Notes: generated by a model not told the origin, from the letters alone. Positions 16,861-25,516 are shown, numbered from the stretch's first letter. The stretch: DNA of 64,000 nt from an uncultured Eubacteriales bacterium (GCA_902764915.1 CACWXY010000004.1:99469-163468), one strand, 5' to 3'. Made by a program: numbers and translations.

Positions 16861-17559
16861 ATGGACTTTGCGACAGCGCTTGCGCAGAGAGTCAGCGATG
16901 TACAGCATTCGCTGGAGGAAGCGACTGAAGGCCGCTATCCCGCACCGCGTATCATTGCCGTCACCAAAACACACCCTCTGGAGAAGATTCTCCCCCTTGC
17001 CTCCCTGGGTCTCTGGGACATCGGGGAAAACCGGGTACAGGAAATACGTGACAAGCAGCCCGCTCTGCCTCCTTCTTTCCGGGTTCACATGATCGGTCGG
17101 TTGCAAACCAATAAAGTAAAATATATAATGAAAAAAGTGTGTCTCATCCAGTCGGTTGACCGGATGGAACTGGCCGAGATGATCCATCGGCAGGCATGCC
17201 TCCAGGAAACGGTCATGCCCGTACTGGTGCAGGTCAGTCCGGCCGGGGAAGCGCAGAAGGGCGGTATTGCGCCCGAAGCGCTGGAGGGATTTCTGCGCGC
17301 GCTCTCCGGCATGTCCGGACTTCATGTCAGGGGACTGATGGCTGTCATGCCGCACACCGACGACACAGATCTCCTGGATACACTCTTTTTCCAGATGCGA
17401 TGCCGGTTTGAACAGATGCGCGACCTGGCAATCAACGGGATTGATATGGAGGAACTCTCCATGGGAATGTCCGAGGATTACCGGCTTGCCGCACGCCATG
17501 GTGCTACCATGGTACGCGTGGGAAGCGCACTGTTCGGACCGAGGGAATACCCAATGTAA
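16861..17559 (+). CDS. yggS: YggS/PLPBP-family pyridoxal phosphate homeostasis protein
   Basis: This 232-residue protein has the single-domain fold-type III PLP architecture. The cofactor Lys36 is in AVTKTHP, followed by GENRVQEIRDK near residue 57, HMIGRLQTNK near 80, and the C-terminal SMGMSEDYRLA and VRVGSALFG segments. These proteins bind PLP and keep its pool balanced; they have no known catalytic activity. The position 17 bases after the HlyD-like gene and directly before sepF is the classic Gram-positive arrangement (ylmE in Bacillus). Confidence 0.94.
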   Translation: MDFATALAQRVSDVQHSLEEATEGRYPAPRIIAVTKTHPLEKILPLASLGLWDIGENRVQEIRDKQPALPPSFRVHMIGRLQTNKVKYIMKKVCLIQSVDRMELAEMIHRQACLQETVMPVLVQVSPAGEAQKGGIAPEALEGFLRALSGMSGLHVRGLMAVMPHTDDTDLLDTLFFQMRCRFEQMRDLAINGIDMEELSMGMSEDYRLAARHGATMVRVGSALFGPREYPM

Positions 17560-17592
17560 TATGAAACCACAATCTTGGAGGACCGATAATCC

Positions 17593-18555
17593 ATGACCCT
17601 GAAAGAACACTTCAGTCGCTTCATGACGCTTCTGCGTCAGGGACCGTACGGTGACAGCGAAGGCTATATGAAGGCCAATATGCCCAACGGCGGACATACC
17701 GGCTGGCATCCCATCCCGGAAAAGAAGCAGCGAACCCGCACCGGAATGACACAGCAGAACACGCCTGTGCATACGGGATATACGCAGAACCAGATGCAGA
17801 CCGGGTATCAGGCAGGAAACGCACCGCAGCAGACCGGATATCAGGCGGGTGCTTTCCAGCAGACCGGGTATCAGGCATCAGCGTCTTCCCAGACCGGATA
17901 CCAGGCAGGCGCCTTCCAGCAGACCGGATATCAGGCAGGTGCCTTCCAGCAGACCGGATATCAGGCAGGTGCTTTCCAGCAGACCGGGTATCAGGCGGGT
18001 GCCTTCCAGCAGACCGGGGCTTTTGCGAACGGATACGGGGCCGGTCGCGCCACGCGCACACCGGAAGCGGCACAGAACGCACAGGGTGCGGATAATCTGC
18101 GGTATTTCCCCGGAACATTTGTCTCGGAGGATGGTTCCGCCTTCCGCATGGTCGAGCGTCTCGCCCAGCCCGTATCAGCAGCCTCCTGCTATCGGCTGAT
18201 TGAGTTCATGCGCAATGGGGAATCCATTATTGTCAATACAGAGCTGATCCGGGATGAGTACGAGGTTACCCGCTGTCTGGATCTGCTTTATGGGGCCGCC
18301 TTTACCATGGGCTATACCTTTACACGGATCGCATCCCGGTCCATTTATCTGATCTCCCCCGCCTCTGTCATGGTCATGCCCTATGAATCTCTGCGCCAGC
18401 TCAATGAACAGGACGCAGCCCAGCGCTGGCCCGGCTCAACCAAGGAATCGGTTGGTCTTGAAAATGAAGGGAGGCCGCTCCGGAGGGGTGGTGACTTTCG
18501 TCCGCGCAGGAATGAAAGCGCCTTCGGCCGTTCCGAACAGCGATTCTCCGTCTGA
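17593..18555 (+). CDS. sepF: Cell division protein SepF with a long repeat linker
   Basis: This 320-residue protein is about twice the usual SepF length. An N-terminal amphipathic membrane-binding helix (MTLKEHFSRFMTLL) leads into a Gln/Gly-rich linker (about residues 60-145) built of 10-residue units like QTGYQAGAFQ. The conserved SepF domain follows at about 165-262, with LRYFPGTF and SIIVNTELI, then a charged tail rich in Arg. SepF polymerises into rings that tether FtsZ to the membrane. The start at 17593 has TTGGAGGACC upstream. The extra linker is the unusual part; the domain itself looks intact. Confidence 0.92.
   Translation: MTLKEHFSRFMTLLRQGPYGDSEGYMKANMPNGGHTGWHPIPEKKQRTRTGMTQQNTPVHTGYTQNQMQTGYQAGNAPQQTGYQAGAFQQTGYQASASSQTGYQAGAFQQTGYQAGAFQQTGYQAGAFQQTGYQAGAFQQTGAFANGYGAGRATRTPEAAQNAQGADNLRYFPGTFVSEDGSAFRMVERLAQPVSAASCYRLIEFMRNGESIIVNTELIRDEYEVTRCLDLLYGAAFTMGYTFTRIASRSIYLISPASVMVMPYESLRQLNEQDAAQRWPGSTKESVGLENEGRPLRRGGDFRPRRNESAFGRSEQRFSV
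17797..18018 (+). repeat. In-frame 30-bp tandem repeat inside sepF
   Basis: About seven units encode QTGYQ followed by AGAFQ or variants (AGNAPQ, ASASS). Units are 30 bp, with the first 33 bp. The last four complete units are nearly identical at DNA level, which points to recent expansion by slippage. It is a coding repeat and not a CRISPR array, since there are no distinct spacers. Confidence 0.95.
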
Positions 18556-18602
18556 TCGCAGTCTGAACATGGCTGTGTAATCCCTGAAAGGAGGGGCTTT
18601 GC

Positions 18603-18872
18603 ATGCGCCTGATTATGGGCCTTGTTGACCTTGTGCTGAATCTTTTCAGTCTGTGCCTGTGGATCTATGTCATTCTGTCCTGGATCCGTCCCGCTTCCAA
18701 CCGCTGGACAGAGCTCCTGCGCTCCATTGTGGAGCCCGTTCTCACGCCCATCCGGAATTTTCTGCGTCAGCACCTGCCCGGACAGCTGCAGATGTTTGAC
18801 TGGTCGCCGATTGCATGCTGGCTTATGATCTCTCTTCTGCGTCAGCTGCTCTCGCCGCTGCGTTACTTCTGA
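18603..18872 (+). CDS. yggT: YggT-family membrane protein
   Basis: This 89-residue protein has two hydrophobic segments (about 5-25 and 62-82) and the family motifs YVILSWIRP and PVLTPIRNFL. YggT proteins occur in the sepF cluster (ylmG in Bacillus) and affect division or envelope organisation by an unclear mechanism. The start has AAGGAGG upstream. Its stop overlaps the next start as TGATG, showing tight coupling. Confidence 0.9.
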   Translation: MRLIMGLVDLVLNLFSLCLWIYVILSWIRPASNRWTELLRSIVEPVLTPIRNFLRQHLPGQLQMFDWSPIACWLMISLLRQLLSPLRYF

Positions 18873-19636
18873 TGCAGTCCCTGACATCGGAGGAAACCCG
18901 CCTCCTGGACCGGGCACGGGGGGAGGCGCGGCGCGCAGAAAGGACAGGAAGGGCTGTATGCGGAAAATGCATTCCCCTGAGCCAGCAGCATCTGATTGCC
19001 CAGGCTGCCAATGAAAGCGGCATTGCGTATTCCGTCTGCGGCGGATGGCCGGATGCGGAGCGTGTGCAGTACTGCCTGCATCCGGAAGATACAGCGCCTG
19101 TGTTTTCCGGAGTATGGCTCCATGTTTCCTGGAACGCGCGCTTTTCCTCGCCATCCCATCGGGATCTGCTGGGAAGCCTGATGGGGCTCGGCATGGACCG
19201 GGACCTGTTCGGCGATCTCCTTGTGGAGGACGGGCACGCCTATGTGTTTGCGCTGCCGGAGCTGGCCCGGCGTCTGCCTGTGGAATGGCAGAGTGCCGGA
19301 CACGCCGCGCTGACCGTTGAGGAAATGGATACGCCCCCCTCGATTCAGCCACCGCAGGGCACAGCCCTTCGCATGACCGTATCCTCTCCGCGTCTTGACG
19401 CCATACTTTCCGACAGCCTGCATCTGTCCCGCGCCAGAAGCGCCGATCTCATCCGTGCCGGCCATGTGTCGCTCAATCACCGGGAAGAGCTGCGCACGGA
19501 CCGTATTCTGCATCCCGGAGATCTTCTGTCCGTGCGCGGCTTTGGCCGGGTGCGGATTGATTCAATCGGTGAAGAGACCCGAAAAGGCCGTCTGCCGGTT
19601 ATGTGTACACTGTTTTCTTCCAAAACATCGCTGTGA
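18872..19636 (+). CDS. ylmH: YlmH-type S4-domain RNA-binding protein
   Basis: This 254-residue protein starts at the ATG that overlaps the yggT stop (TGATG). The N-terminal two-thirds matches the YlmH domain, and the S4 domain lies at about 180-240 with DAILSDSLHLSRARSADLI and a GHVSLNH-like strand. The family binds ribosome-nascent chain complexes or tRNA-bearing 50S subunits in quality control and is found beside division genes. An in-frame ATG 19 codons upstream lies inside yggT and is less likely. Confidence 0.9.
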   Translation: MQSLTSEETRLLDRARGEARRAERTGRAVCGKCIPLSQQHLIAQAANESGIAYSVCGGWPDAERVQYCLHPEDTAPVFSGVWLHVSWNARFSSPSHRDLLGSLMGLGMDRDLFGDLLVEDGHAYVFALPELARRLPVEWQSAGHAALTVEEMDTPPSIQPPQGTALRMTVSSPRLDAILSDSLHLSRARSADLIRAGHVSLNHREELRTDRILHPGDLLSVRGFGRVRIDSIGEETRKGRLPVMCTLFSSKTSL

Positions 19637-19649
19637 AAGGAGTCTGTCT

Positions 19650-20141
19650 ATGCCGAACATTACTGTCGAAGTCATTGCCAACAAAGAATTCTCCATCAAG
19701 CCCCGTGGCTATGACCAGGAAGAAGTGGATACCTTCCTGGATGAAATCTGCGATGAGATGGAGCAGATGCTCAAAAACATTTCTCAGCTGCAGCAGCAGC
19801 TCCGGGAAGCGCAGGCACAGGCAAACCGCCCCGTCCAGAGCGCACCGGCTGCGCCAGCCCCAAGCCCTGTAGACGCCAGCGAATCCTCCCTGCGCGAGAT
19901 CCTGCTCATGGCTCAGAAAGTCAAGGATGAAACCATTGCAGATGCACGCAAGAAGGCCGATGAGATCATTGAAAACGCGCAGAAGAAGGCAGAAGATCAG
20001 CTGGGCGCCATCGCATCGGAACGTGATTCCCTGACCCGTCAGGTAGAAGCCCTGCGGGAAACCGCCAAGGATTACAAGTCGCGTTTCGCGGCCCTGATCT
20101 CCCAGCAGCAGGAAGCCCTGCAGAAAATCAATGACCTGTAA
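19650..20141 (+). CDS. divIVA: DivIVA-family cell division/polarity protein
   Basis: This 163-residue protein has the DivIVA N-terminal domain: FSIKPRGYDQEEVDTFLDEI, with the membrane-binding region just before it. A coiled coil (about 35-55), an Ala/Pro-rich hinge (about 58-80) and a second coiled coil (about 85-163) follow. It marks negatively curved membrane and recruits division or wall factors. AAAGGAG precedes the ATG. It is the last gene of the division cluster and is followed by a terminator. Confidence 0.94.
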   Translation: MPNITVEVIANKEFSIKPRGYDQEEVDTFLDEICDEMEQMLKNISQLQQQLREAQAQANRPVQSAPAAPAPSPVDASESSLREILLMAQKVKDETIADARKKADEIIENAQKKAEDQLGAIASERDSLTRQVEALRETAKDYKSRFAALISQQQEALQKINDL

Positions 20142-20151
20142 TGGAACACAC

Positions 20152-20180
20152 AGGAAAGACGCTCCCGTCTTTCCTTTTTC
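20152..20180 (+). terminator. Intrinsic terminator after divIVA
   Basis: AGGAAAGAC and GTCTTTCCT form a perfect 9-bp stem around GCTCCC, followed by TTTTTC. It ends the aspartate kinase-to-divIVA run. Confidence 0.88.
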
Positions 20181-20195
20181 GATAGGAGAAAAGCC

Positions 20196-21311
20196 ATGGA
20201 TGCACAACGCTTTCTTTCCCTGACCGGCGCCCGCTTTTTTACCGGCGTTCCCGACTCCCTGCTGCGGCCTTTCCTGGACACACTGATGCGATTGTATCCG
20301 CCGGACACTGCTGCCCATGTGATTGCGGCCAATGAAGGCAGTGCAGTCGCTCTGGCAGCCGGACATTACCTGGCCTCCGGAGATGTGGGGCTTGTCTATC
20401 TGCAGAACAGCGGTATGGGGCATATGCTGAACCCAGCCGTTTCGCTTCTGCACCCGAAGGTCTACGGGATTCCTGTACTCTTTGTCATCGGCTGGCGAGG
20501 ACAGCCCGGCGTGCATGACGAGCCGCAGCATGTATACCAGGGCGAGATCACACTGAAGCTTCTGGATGACATGCAGATCCCCTATTCGGTGGTCACCAGG
20601 GATACGCAGCCCTCCGACATGGAGGATACCATGCGCAGCTTCCGAGCCCGCTTCGCGGAAGGCATCAGCTGTGCCTTTGTCGTGGAAAAAGGCGCGCTGA
20701 CCCAGGAATCGCCTTACCCCTACACGCATCCCGCTCCGCTTTCCAGAGAACACGCCCTGGAGATTCTCACGGAATACACCGGCAATGCGCCTATTGTCTC
20801 CACCACCGGAAAAGCCAGCCGCGAGCTGTTCGAAATCCGGGAGAGAAAGGGCCAGGGGCATGGGCTGGACTTTCTGACGGTAGGCTCCATGGGACATGCC
20901 TCCTCCATTGCCCTCGGCATCTGTCTGGAAAAGCCGGACACCCGCGTCTACTGTGTGGACGGAGACGGCGCACTTCTCATGCATATGGGTGCGCTGGTCA
21001 CCATTGCCCGCACTCACCCGCGCAACCTTACCTATATTCTTCTCAATAATGCCTCCCATGACACCGTGGGCGGCATGCCCACCGCCATTGAGACGCTTGC
21101 CTGCGACAGATGGGCTGCAGACCTCGGATTTGACAGGGTCTGCCTGTGCCAGGACGAAAACGCACTGCGTCAGGCGCTGGCACAGAAGCAGGAGGGTCTT
21201 GTATTCCTGGAATGCCGCGTAGCCGGCGGTGCCCGGGATAACCTGGGCCGGCCCACTACATCACCTGCAGAAAACCGGGATGCGTTCATGAGGACGCTCT
21301 GCCATGGATGA
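20196..21311 (+). CDS. Phosphonopyruvate decarboxylase (ThDP-dependent)
   Basis: This 371-residue protein has both halves of a ThDP enzyme. The N-terminal Pyr domain begins FTGVPDSLLRP with the catalytic Glu in AANEGSAV, and has GWRGQPGVHDEPQHVYQG, typical of phosphonopyruvate decarboxylase. The C-terminal PP domain has VDGDGALLMHMG with the metal-binding segment through LLNNASHDTVGG. It would convert phosphonopyruvate to phosphonoacetaldehyde. No PEP mutase or later phosphonate gene is in this window, so sulfopyruvate or another 2-oxo acid remains possible. It starts 15 bases after the divIVA terminator and overlaps the next gene. Confidence 0.85.
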   Translation: MDAQRFLSLTGARFFTGVPDSLLRPFLDTLMRLYPPDTAAHVIAANEGSAVALAAGHYLASGDVGLVYLQNSGMGHMLNPAVSLLHPKVYGIPVLFVIGWRGQPGVHDEPQHVYQGEITLKLLDDMQIPYSVVTRDTQPSDMEDTMRSFRARFAEGISCAFVVEKGALTQESPYPYTHPAPLSREHALEILTEYTGNAPIVSTTGKASRELFEIRERKGQGHGLDFLTVGSMGHASSIALGICLEKPDTRVYCVDGDGALLMHMGALVTIARTHPRNLTYILLNNASHDTVGGMPTAIETLACDRWAADLGFDRVCLCQDENALRQALAQKQEGLVFLECRVAGGARDNLGRPTTSPAENRDAFMRTLCHG

Positions 21312-23634
21312 AATCCGCCTTTCTGTGCGTGCACTGGTGGAGTTTACTCTGCACGGAGAGGATATTTCCCCTTCTGCGTCTTCCTCCCTGCTGCTGGAGG
21401 GCACCCTGGCGCATCAGGCCCGACAGGGCCTGCTTCCGGAGGACTATGTCCGGGAAAAGACGCTGTCGCACCGCTTTCTGCTCTTTCCCGAAGGCCCGGT
21501 CCTTCACCTGTCGGGACGCATGGATGCCTTCCGGGACGGGCCCGTTCCTCTGATTGAGGAGATGAAGCTGGGGCTTCCCGGTCATCTGCCCGAAGCACCG
21601 GTCCCGGCACACTGGGCACAGGCTGTCGTCTATGCGCATCTTCTGATGCTGGACCGCAGCGAGCTTTCCTGCGTTGCTGTTCGCCTTGTCTATGTCGCGC
21701 CGTCCGGGGATGTACTGCGCACTTTTTCCGAAGATATGGATCGCATCCAATGCGAAGCGCTGTTTCAGTCGCTTCTTCAGCCCTACAAGGAGAGCGTCGC
21801 GCTTTCACTGGCCCACAGAAAGGCACGGAACAGAGCGCTCCATGATCTGTGCTTTCCGTTTCCTGTCTGGCGGGACGGGCAGCGCGCTCTGGCAGAACAG
21901 GTATACACCGCGATACGACGGGAAAAGCGGCTCTTTGCTTCCCTGCCCACCGGAACCGGGAAAAGCATGGGCGTGCTTTTTCCTGCGCTGAAGGCCATGG
22001 GCGAGGAGCGCACCGAGCAGATTTTCTATCTCACCTGCCGTACCACGCAGCGTCAGGGACCGCTGGATGCGCTTGCCCGGATCACAGAGCGCGCCTCTCC
22101 CCTGCACGCCATGGTGCTGGAATCCAAGGAATCCCTGTGTCCGTTCTCGCTTCAGTGTCACCCGCTCACCTGTGAAAGAGCCCGCGGGCATTTCCTGCGG
22201 GACGGGGATGCGCTTCTCGAAATGCGGAAGAAAGCCTGCTGGATGCCTTCCGATATAAGGGAAACCGCCGACCGATACAGGCTCTGTCCTTTTGCGTTTT
22301 CCCTGGCACTGTGCGACTATGCGGATCTTGTGATCTGCGATCTCAACTATGTCTTTGATCCGCTTGTGCGCCTGCAGCGTCTTTTCCAGACACGCCACGC
22401 GCCGATGACACTGCTCATCGACGAAGCGCATCACCTGCCGGAGCGCCTGCGGGACATGTTCACAGGACGCATCTGCGGGCAGAGCCTGCGGAAGATCCGC
22501 ACTGCCTGCCGCAGAGGACTATCCAAAGAGCAGCAATCACAGGATACACATGTGCGCCAGCTTACCTCCTGTCTGCAGCTGCTTCCCTCGCTTCTGCCGC
22601 AGGATGACACCCGGGAGGGCTTTCTCTCCGTATTTCCGGAAGCCGCAATGGATATCCTGCCTTCTCTGATTTCCACACTGACAGAGATTGCCGCCTCCGA
22701 TACGCTTCCCATGTCCAGCAGGCCCCTTGTGACGGAAACGCTCCGGGAGCTTCTGCGCCTTGAGCGCGGGCGCTCTGTACCGGAAAACTGCACACGGACA
22801 ATCTACAAGCGCTCCCGGTATCCCACACTGGAGCGATTCTGCGTATCCGTCGCTTCGCTGTTTGCCGGCATGACCCGTGACTGCCGCGGTGTCATTATCT
22901 TTTCCGCCACACTGGAGCCGCTGGATGACATGAAGCGGATCCTTGGCGGAGAAGACGATGACGCCTGTTTTCTTGCACCATCGCCTTTCCCCCGTGAAAA
23001 CCTTCTGATCCATCCGATTGCCCTGAACACGCGCTATGCTGCCCGCCCTGCTTCCGTGGCGTGCATTGCCGAAACGCTCTGTACACTGTGGGACATGCGT
23101 CCCGGGCGCTACATGGTCTTTTTTCCTTCCTTTGCCTATCTCCAGGCGGTATCCGAAAAGCTCCATATACCGCACCAGTGCCAGGAGCGGCAGATGACAG
23201 CCGATGCGCGCATGGATTTTCTGCGACCTTATCATACACGCTGCGGCCCCTGCCTGTCTCTGTGCGTGCTCGGCGGGCTCTTTTCCGAAGGGATTGACCT
23301 GCCCGGTGACGCGCTGGAGGGGGTTGTGATCATCGGTATCGGGCTTCCGCAGATCAGCCTTCACGGGGAAGCACTGAAAAGCCAGTACGCACCAAATGAC
23401 CCGGCCGGTTTCGCGCACGCCTATGCCATTCCCGGTCTGCAGAAGGTGATTCAGGCCGTCGGCCGGGTGATCCGAACAGAAACGGACCGCGGGTTTGCGA
23501 TCCTGATGGATGACCGTTACGGCGCACCGTACTACCGCATGCTTCTGCCCCGCCACTGGGACATGCAGTCCGGCAGTCTGACAGAACGTCTCACTGCATT
23601 CTGGAATGGTGCGGAAAATTCGCGCAAACCCTGA
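21304..23634 (+). CDS. PD-(D/E)XK nuclease fused to a DinG/XPD-type helicase
   Basis: This is a 776-residue fusion. The N-terminal part (about 1-170) has a RecB-like nuclease pattern: GRMDAF (Asp74), PLIEEMKLG (Glu86, Lys88) and HWAQAVVYAHLL. The helicase core follows, with Walker A PTGTGKS (Lys220), DEAH at 373-376, and late motifs GLFSEGIDL and QAVGRVIRT. Four Cys between about 275 and 325 (LCPF, QCHPLTC, LCPF) sit where XPD/DinG enzymes bind a 4Fe-4S cluster. It should unwind 5'-tailed or flap structures in repair. The start overlaps the decarboxylase gene by 8 bases and has only a weak ribosome binding site. Confidence 0.87.
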   Translation: MDEIRLSVRALVEFTLHGEDISPSASSSLLLEGTLAHQARQGLLPEDYVREKTLSHRFLLFPEGPVLHLSGRMDAFRDGPVPLIEEMKLGLPGHLPEAPVPAHWAQAVVYAHLLMLDRSELSCVAVRLVYVAPSGDVLRTFSEDMDRIQCEALFQSLLQPYKESVALSLAHRKARNRALHDLCFPFPVWRDGQRALAEQVYTAIRREKRLFASLPTGTGKSMGVLFPALKAMGEERTEQIFYLTCRTTQRQGPLDALARITERASPLHAMVLESKESLCPFSLQCHPLTCERARGHFLRDGDALLEMRKKACWMPSDIRETADRYRLCPFAFSLALCDYADLVICDLNYVFDPLVRLQRLFQTRHAPMTLLIDEAHHLPERLRDMFTGRICGQSLRKIRTACRRGLSKEQQSQDTHVRQLTSCLQLLPSLLPQDDTREGFLSVFPEAAMDILPSLISTLTEIAASDTLPMSSRPLVTETLRELLRLERGRSVPENCTRTIYKRSRYPTLERFCVSVASLFAGMTRDCRGVIIFSATLEPLDDMKRILGGEDDDACFLAPSPFPRENLLIHPIALNTRYAARPASVACIAETLCTLWDMRPGRYMVFFPSFAYLQAVSEKLHIPHQCQERQMTADARMDFLRPYHTRCGPCLSLCVLGGLFSEGIDLPGDALEGVVIIGIGLPQISLHGEALKSQYAPNDPAGFAHAYAIPGLQKVIQAVGRVIRTETDRGFAILMDDRYGAPYYRMLLPRHWDMQSGSLTERLTAFWNGAENSRKP

Positions 23635-23654
23635 TGCACCGCTGTGTCACCTTC

Positions 23655-23683
23655 TTGCGCTTTCCACACAGAGCCAGTATAAT
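23655..23683 (+). promoter_or_regulatory. Promoter of the HPr-like gene
   Basis: TTGCGC (23655-23660) and a perfect TATAAT (23678-23683) are 17 bases apart, 28 bases upstream of the start codon. Confidence 0.75.
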
Positions 23684-23711
23684 AACCCGTATTCAAGAAG
23701 GAGGTATGACC

Positions 23712-23957
23712 ATGCAGAAGGTGGAAATTCGGCTGAGTCTGGCAGAAAATGTAAAGACGTTTGTCAATATCGTAAACCGCTACGATTTTGATATTGATCT
23801 GCGTGCCGGACGCCATGTGGTAGACGCCAAGTCCATTCTGGGCATTTTCAGTCTGGACCTGAGCAAGCCAATCTCTCTGGAGATTGCGGATGACAGCGGT
23901 AAAAACGCTGCGGACGTGCAGAGCCTGCTCAATGATATTAAGCCTTTCCTTGCTTAA
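23712..23957 (+). CDS. HPr-fold protein lacking the phosphorylated histidine
   Basis: This 81-residue protein has the HPr pattern of strands and helices, including DIDL, the KSILGIFSL segment around the regulatory serine, and an alternating C-terminal helix. The active-site motif GxHARPA is absent; that region reads SLAENVKTFV, with no His. It therefore cannot act as a normal PTS phosphocarrier. The Ser in KSILG is kept. The ATG at 23712 is chosen because AAGGAGG lies seven bases upstream; the ATG at 23706 is too close to it. It has its own promoter and terminator. Confidence 0.82.
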   Translation: MQKVEIRLSLAENVKTFVNIVNRYDFDIDLRAGRHVVDAKSILGIFSLDLSKPISLEIADDSGKNAADVQSLLNDIKPFLA

Positions 23958-23974
23958 TATAACCGGTATTCTCA

Positions 23975-24000
23975 GCCTCCCCCTTCGGGCGGAGGCTTTT
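23975..24000 (+). terminator. Intrinsic terminator after the HPr-like gene
   Basis: GCCTCC and GGAGGC with an inner CC-TTCG-GG tetraloop form a compact hairpin followed by TTTT, 17 bases past the stop. Confidence 0.85.
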
Positions 24001-24025
24001 CATGCGTAGGAAAGGATGCTGCGTT

Positions 24026-24778
24026 ATGGAAAGAAGACAGCTTCCCCCCTCTGAGTCCAGACTGATCGTGCTCAAGGCGCTGGAGCTTCTCGGACCCGTC
24101 ACTGCTACGGAGCTTACGGAGTTTCTGGCAGGCATGGATCAGCTGAACTATTTTGAAATCATGCTGTGTCTTATACAGATGCAGGAATCCGGTGAAATTG
24201 AAACACTCACCCATCCCATTGAAACACTGTACAGGCTGACAGAAAAAGGCAGCTATGCGACATCTGCCTTTGCCCGGCAGATCCCGCCGTCCGTTCTGCA
24301 CCTGATGACCGCTTCCGTGCGGGACTTTCAGCCGCGCTTTCTCAAAGAACAGCAGGCACCGGCCAGCCTTGTGCACGGCAGCAACGGGCAGAGCTGCATC
24401 CGGCTTCGTCTTCTGGAAAACCATCTTACGCTTCTTGACCTGAAGATGATGCTGCCGCACGGCATACAGCTGCCCTTTCTGCAGCAGCGCTGGAGCGCCT
24501 GTGCCAGTGCGATTTATCAGATGCTGACACGCACGCTGTCGGATAACCGCGGATGCGCTGACGGCGAAGACCTGTCAGAGCATGCGGGGCTTGTGCCGCT
24601 TCAGAAGGGTGAATGGCTGCTCTTTCTTCAGGACAGTGATCCCTCGCCTTCCTTCTCTGTCAGTGTTACCCTGGCCGATGAAGCGCTGGCCCTGCACTGG
24701 GCCCGCAGATGGGAAACCGCCTGGCCGGAACTGAAACAGGAAATCCTGTCCCTTCTCCTTTCCTGGACCAGGGACTGA
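24026..24778 (+). CDS. DUF4364-family protein
   Basis: This 250-residue protein has a winged-helix-like N-terminus (SRLIVLKALELL, TELTEFLAG, NYFEIMLCLIQMQESGEI, YRLTEKG) typical of DUF4364, a clostridial family of unknown function that resembles DNA-binding regulators. The C-terminal half is alpha/beta and lacks clear motifs. The ATG at 24026 is chosen with AGGAAAGG upstream; the ATG at 24002 abuts the preceding terminator. It is followed after 18 bases by a phosphodiesterase gene. Confidence 0.75.
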   Translation: MERRQLPPSESRLIVLKALELLGPVTATELTEFLAGMDQLNYFEIMLCLIQMQESGEIETLTHPIETLYRLTEKGSYATSAFARQIPPSVLHLMTASVRDFQPRFLKEQQAPASLVHGSNGQSCIRLRLLENHLTLLDLKMMLPHGIQLPFLQQRWSACASAIYQMLTRTLSDNRGCADGEDLSEHAGLVPLQKGEWLLFLQDSDPSPSFSVSVTLADEALALHWARRWETAWPELKQEILSLLLSWTRD

Positions 24779-24796
24779 ACATGCAAAGGAGTTTAT

Positions 24797-25516
24797 ATGC
24801 CTACCATTTATGCACATCGCGGCGCATCCGGGTATGCCCCGGAAAATACGCTGGAAGCTTTCTCCCTGGCTGCCGACATGCACGCGGACGGCGTGGAACT
24901 GGACGTTCATCTGACGCGTGACGATGTTCTTGTCGTTGCCCATGACGAAACAGTAGACCGCGTATCCGACGGAAGCGGCCGCATCTGTGATATGACGCTT
25001 TCCGAGCTCAAGCAGCTGCACTTCAACAAAACACATCCGGAATACAAGAATGCTACCATTCCCACACTGGAGGAAGTCTATGCACTGCTGAAACCCACCG
25101 GGCTGTGCGTGAATGTGGAACTGAAGAACAGCATCATCCTCTATCCGCAGCTGGAAGAAAAATGCATCGCCCTGGCAGATCGCATGGGCATGCGGGAGCG
25201 GGTGCTGTACTCCAGCTTCAACCATTACTCCATGCAGCACATCAAGTCCATCGATCCTTCCATTCCCTGCGGGTTGCTCTATGAAGCCACTTTGGTCCGG
25301 CCCTGGGAATACGCGGGAAGTCTGAAGGCGGATGCGCTTCATCCGCACTTTACACAGCTGCTGATCCCGGATATCGCAAGGCTCGCCCACGAAAACGGGA
25401 TTCGCGTGCATGTATGGACCGTAAACCAGGAAGAAGATATCCGTATGTGTCTTGAGGCCGGTGCTGACATGATCATTACCAACTATCCCGACCGTGCCAT
25501 CGCCCTGCGGAAATAA
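24797..25516 (+). CDS. Glycerophosphodiester phosphodiesterase
   Basis: This 239-residue TIM-barrel protein has the family signature YAHRGASGYAPENTLEAF at residues 4-21, the metal-binding ELDVHLTRD, and a second catalytic His in VAHDE. Later motifs are VNVELKN and the C-terminal VWTVNQEEDIR. It hydrolyses glycerophosphodiesters such as glycerophosphocholine to glycerol 3-phosphate and an alcohol. There is no signal peptide, so it acts in the cytoplasm. The start has AAAGGAG upstream. It is probably co-transcribed with the DUF4364 gene. Confidence 0.94.
   Translation: MPTIYAHRGASGYAPENTLEAFSLAADMHADGVELDVHLTRDDVLVVAHDETVDRVSDGSGRICDMTLSELKQLHFNKTHPEYKNATIPTLEEVYALLKPTGLCVNVELKNSIILYPQLEEKCIALADRMGMRERVLYSSFNHYSMQHIKSIDPSIPCGLLYEATLVRPWEYAGSLKADALHPHFTQLLIPDIARLAHENGIRVHVWTVNQEEDIRMCLEAGADMIITNYPDRAIALRK

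Noticed and set aside
17797..18018. Possible CRISPR array
   Set aside because: The repeats are contiguous coding units without distinct spacers and stay in frame within sepF.
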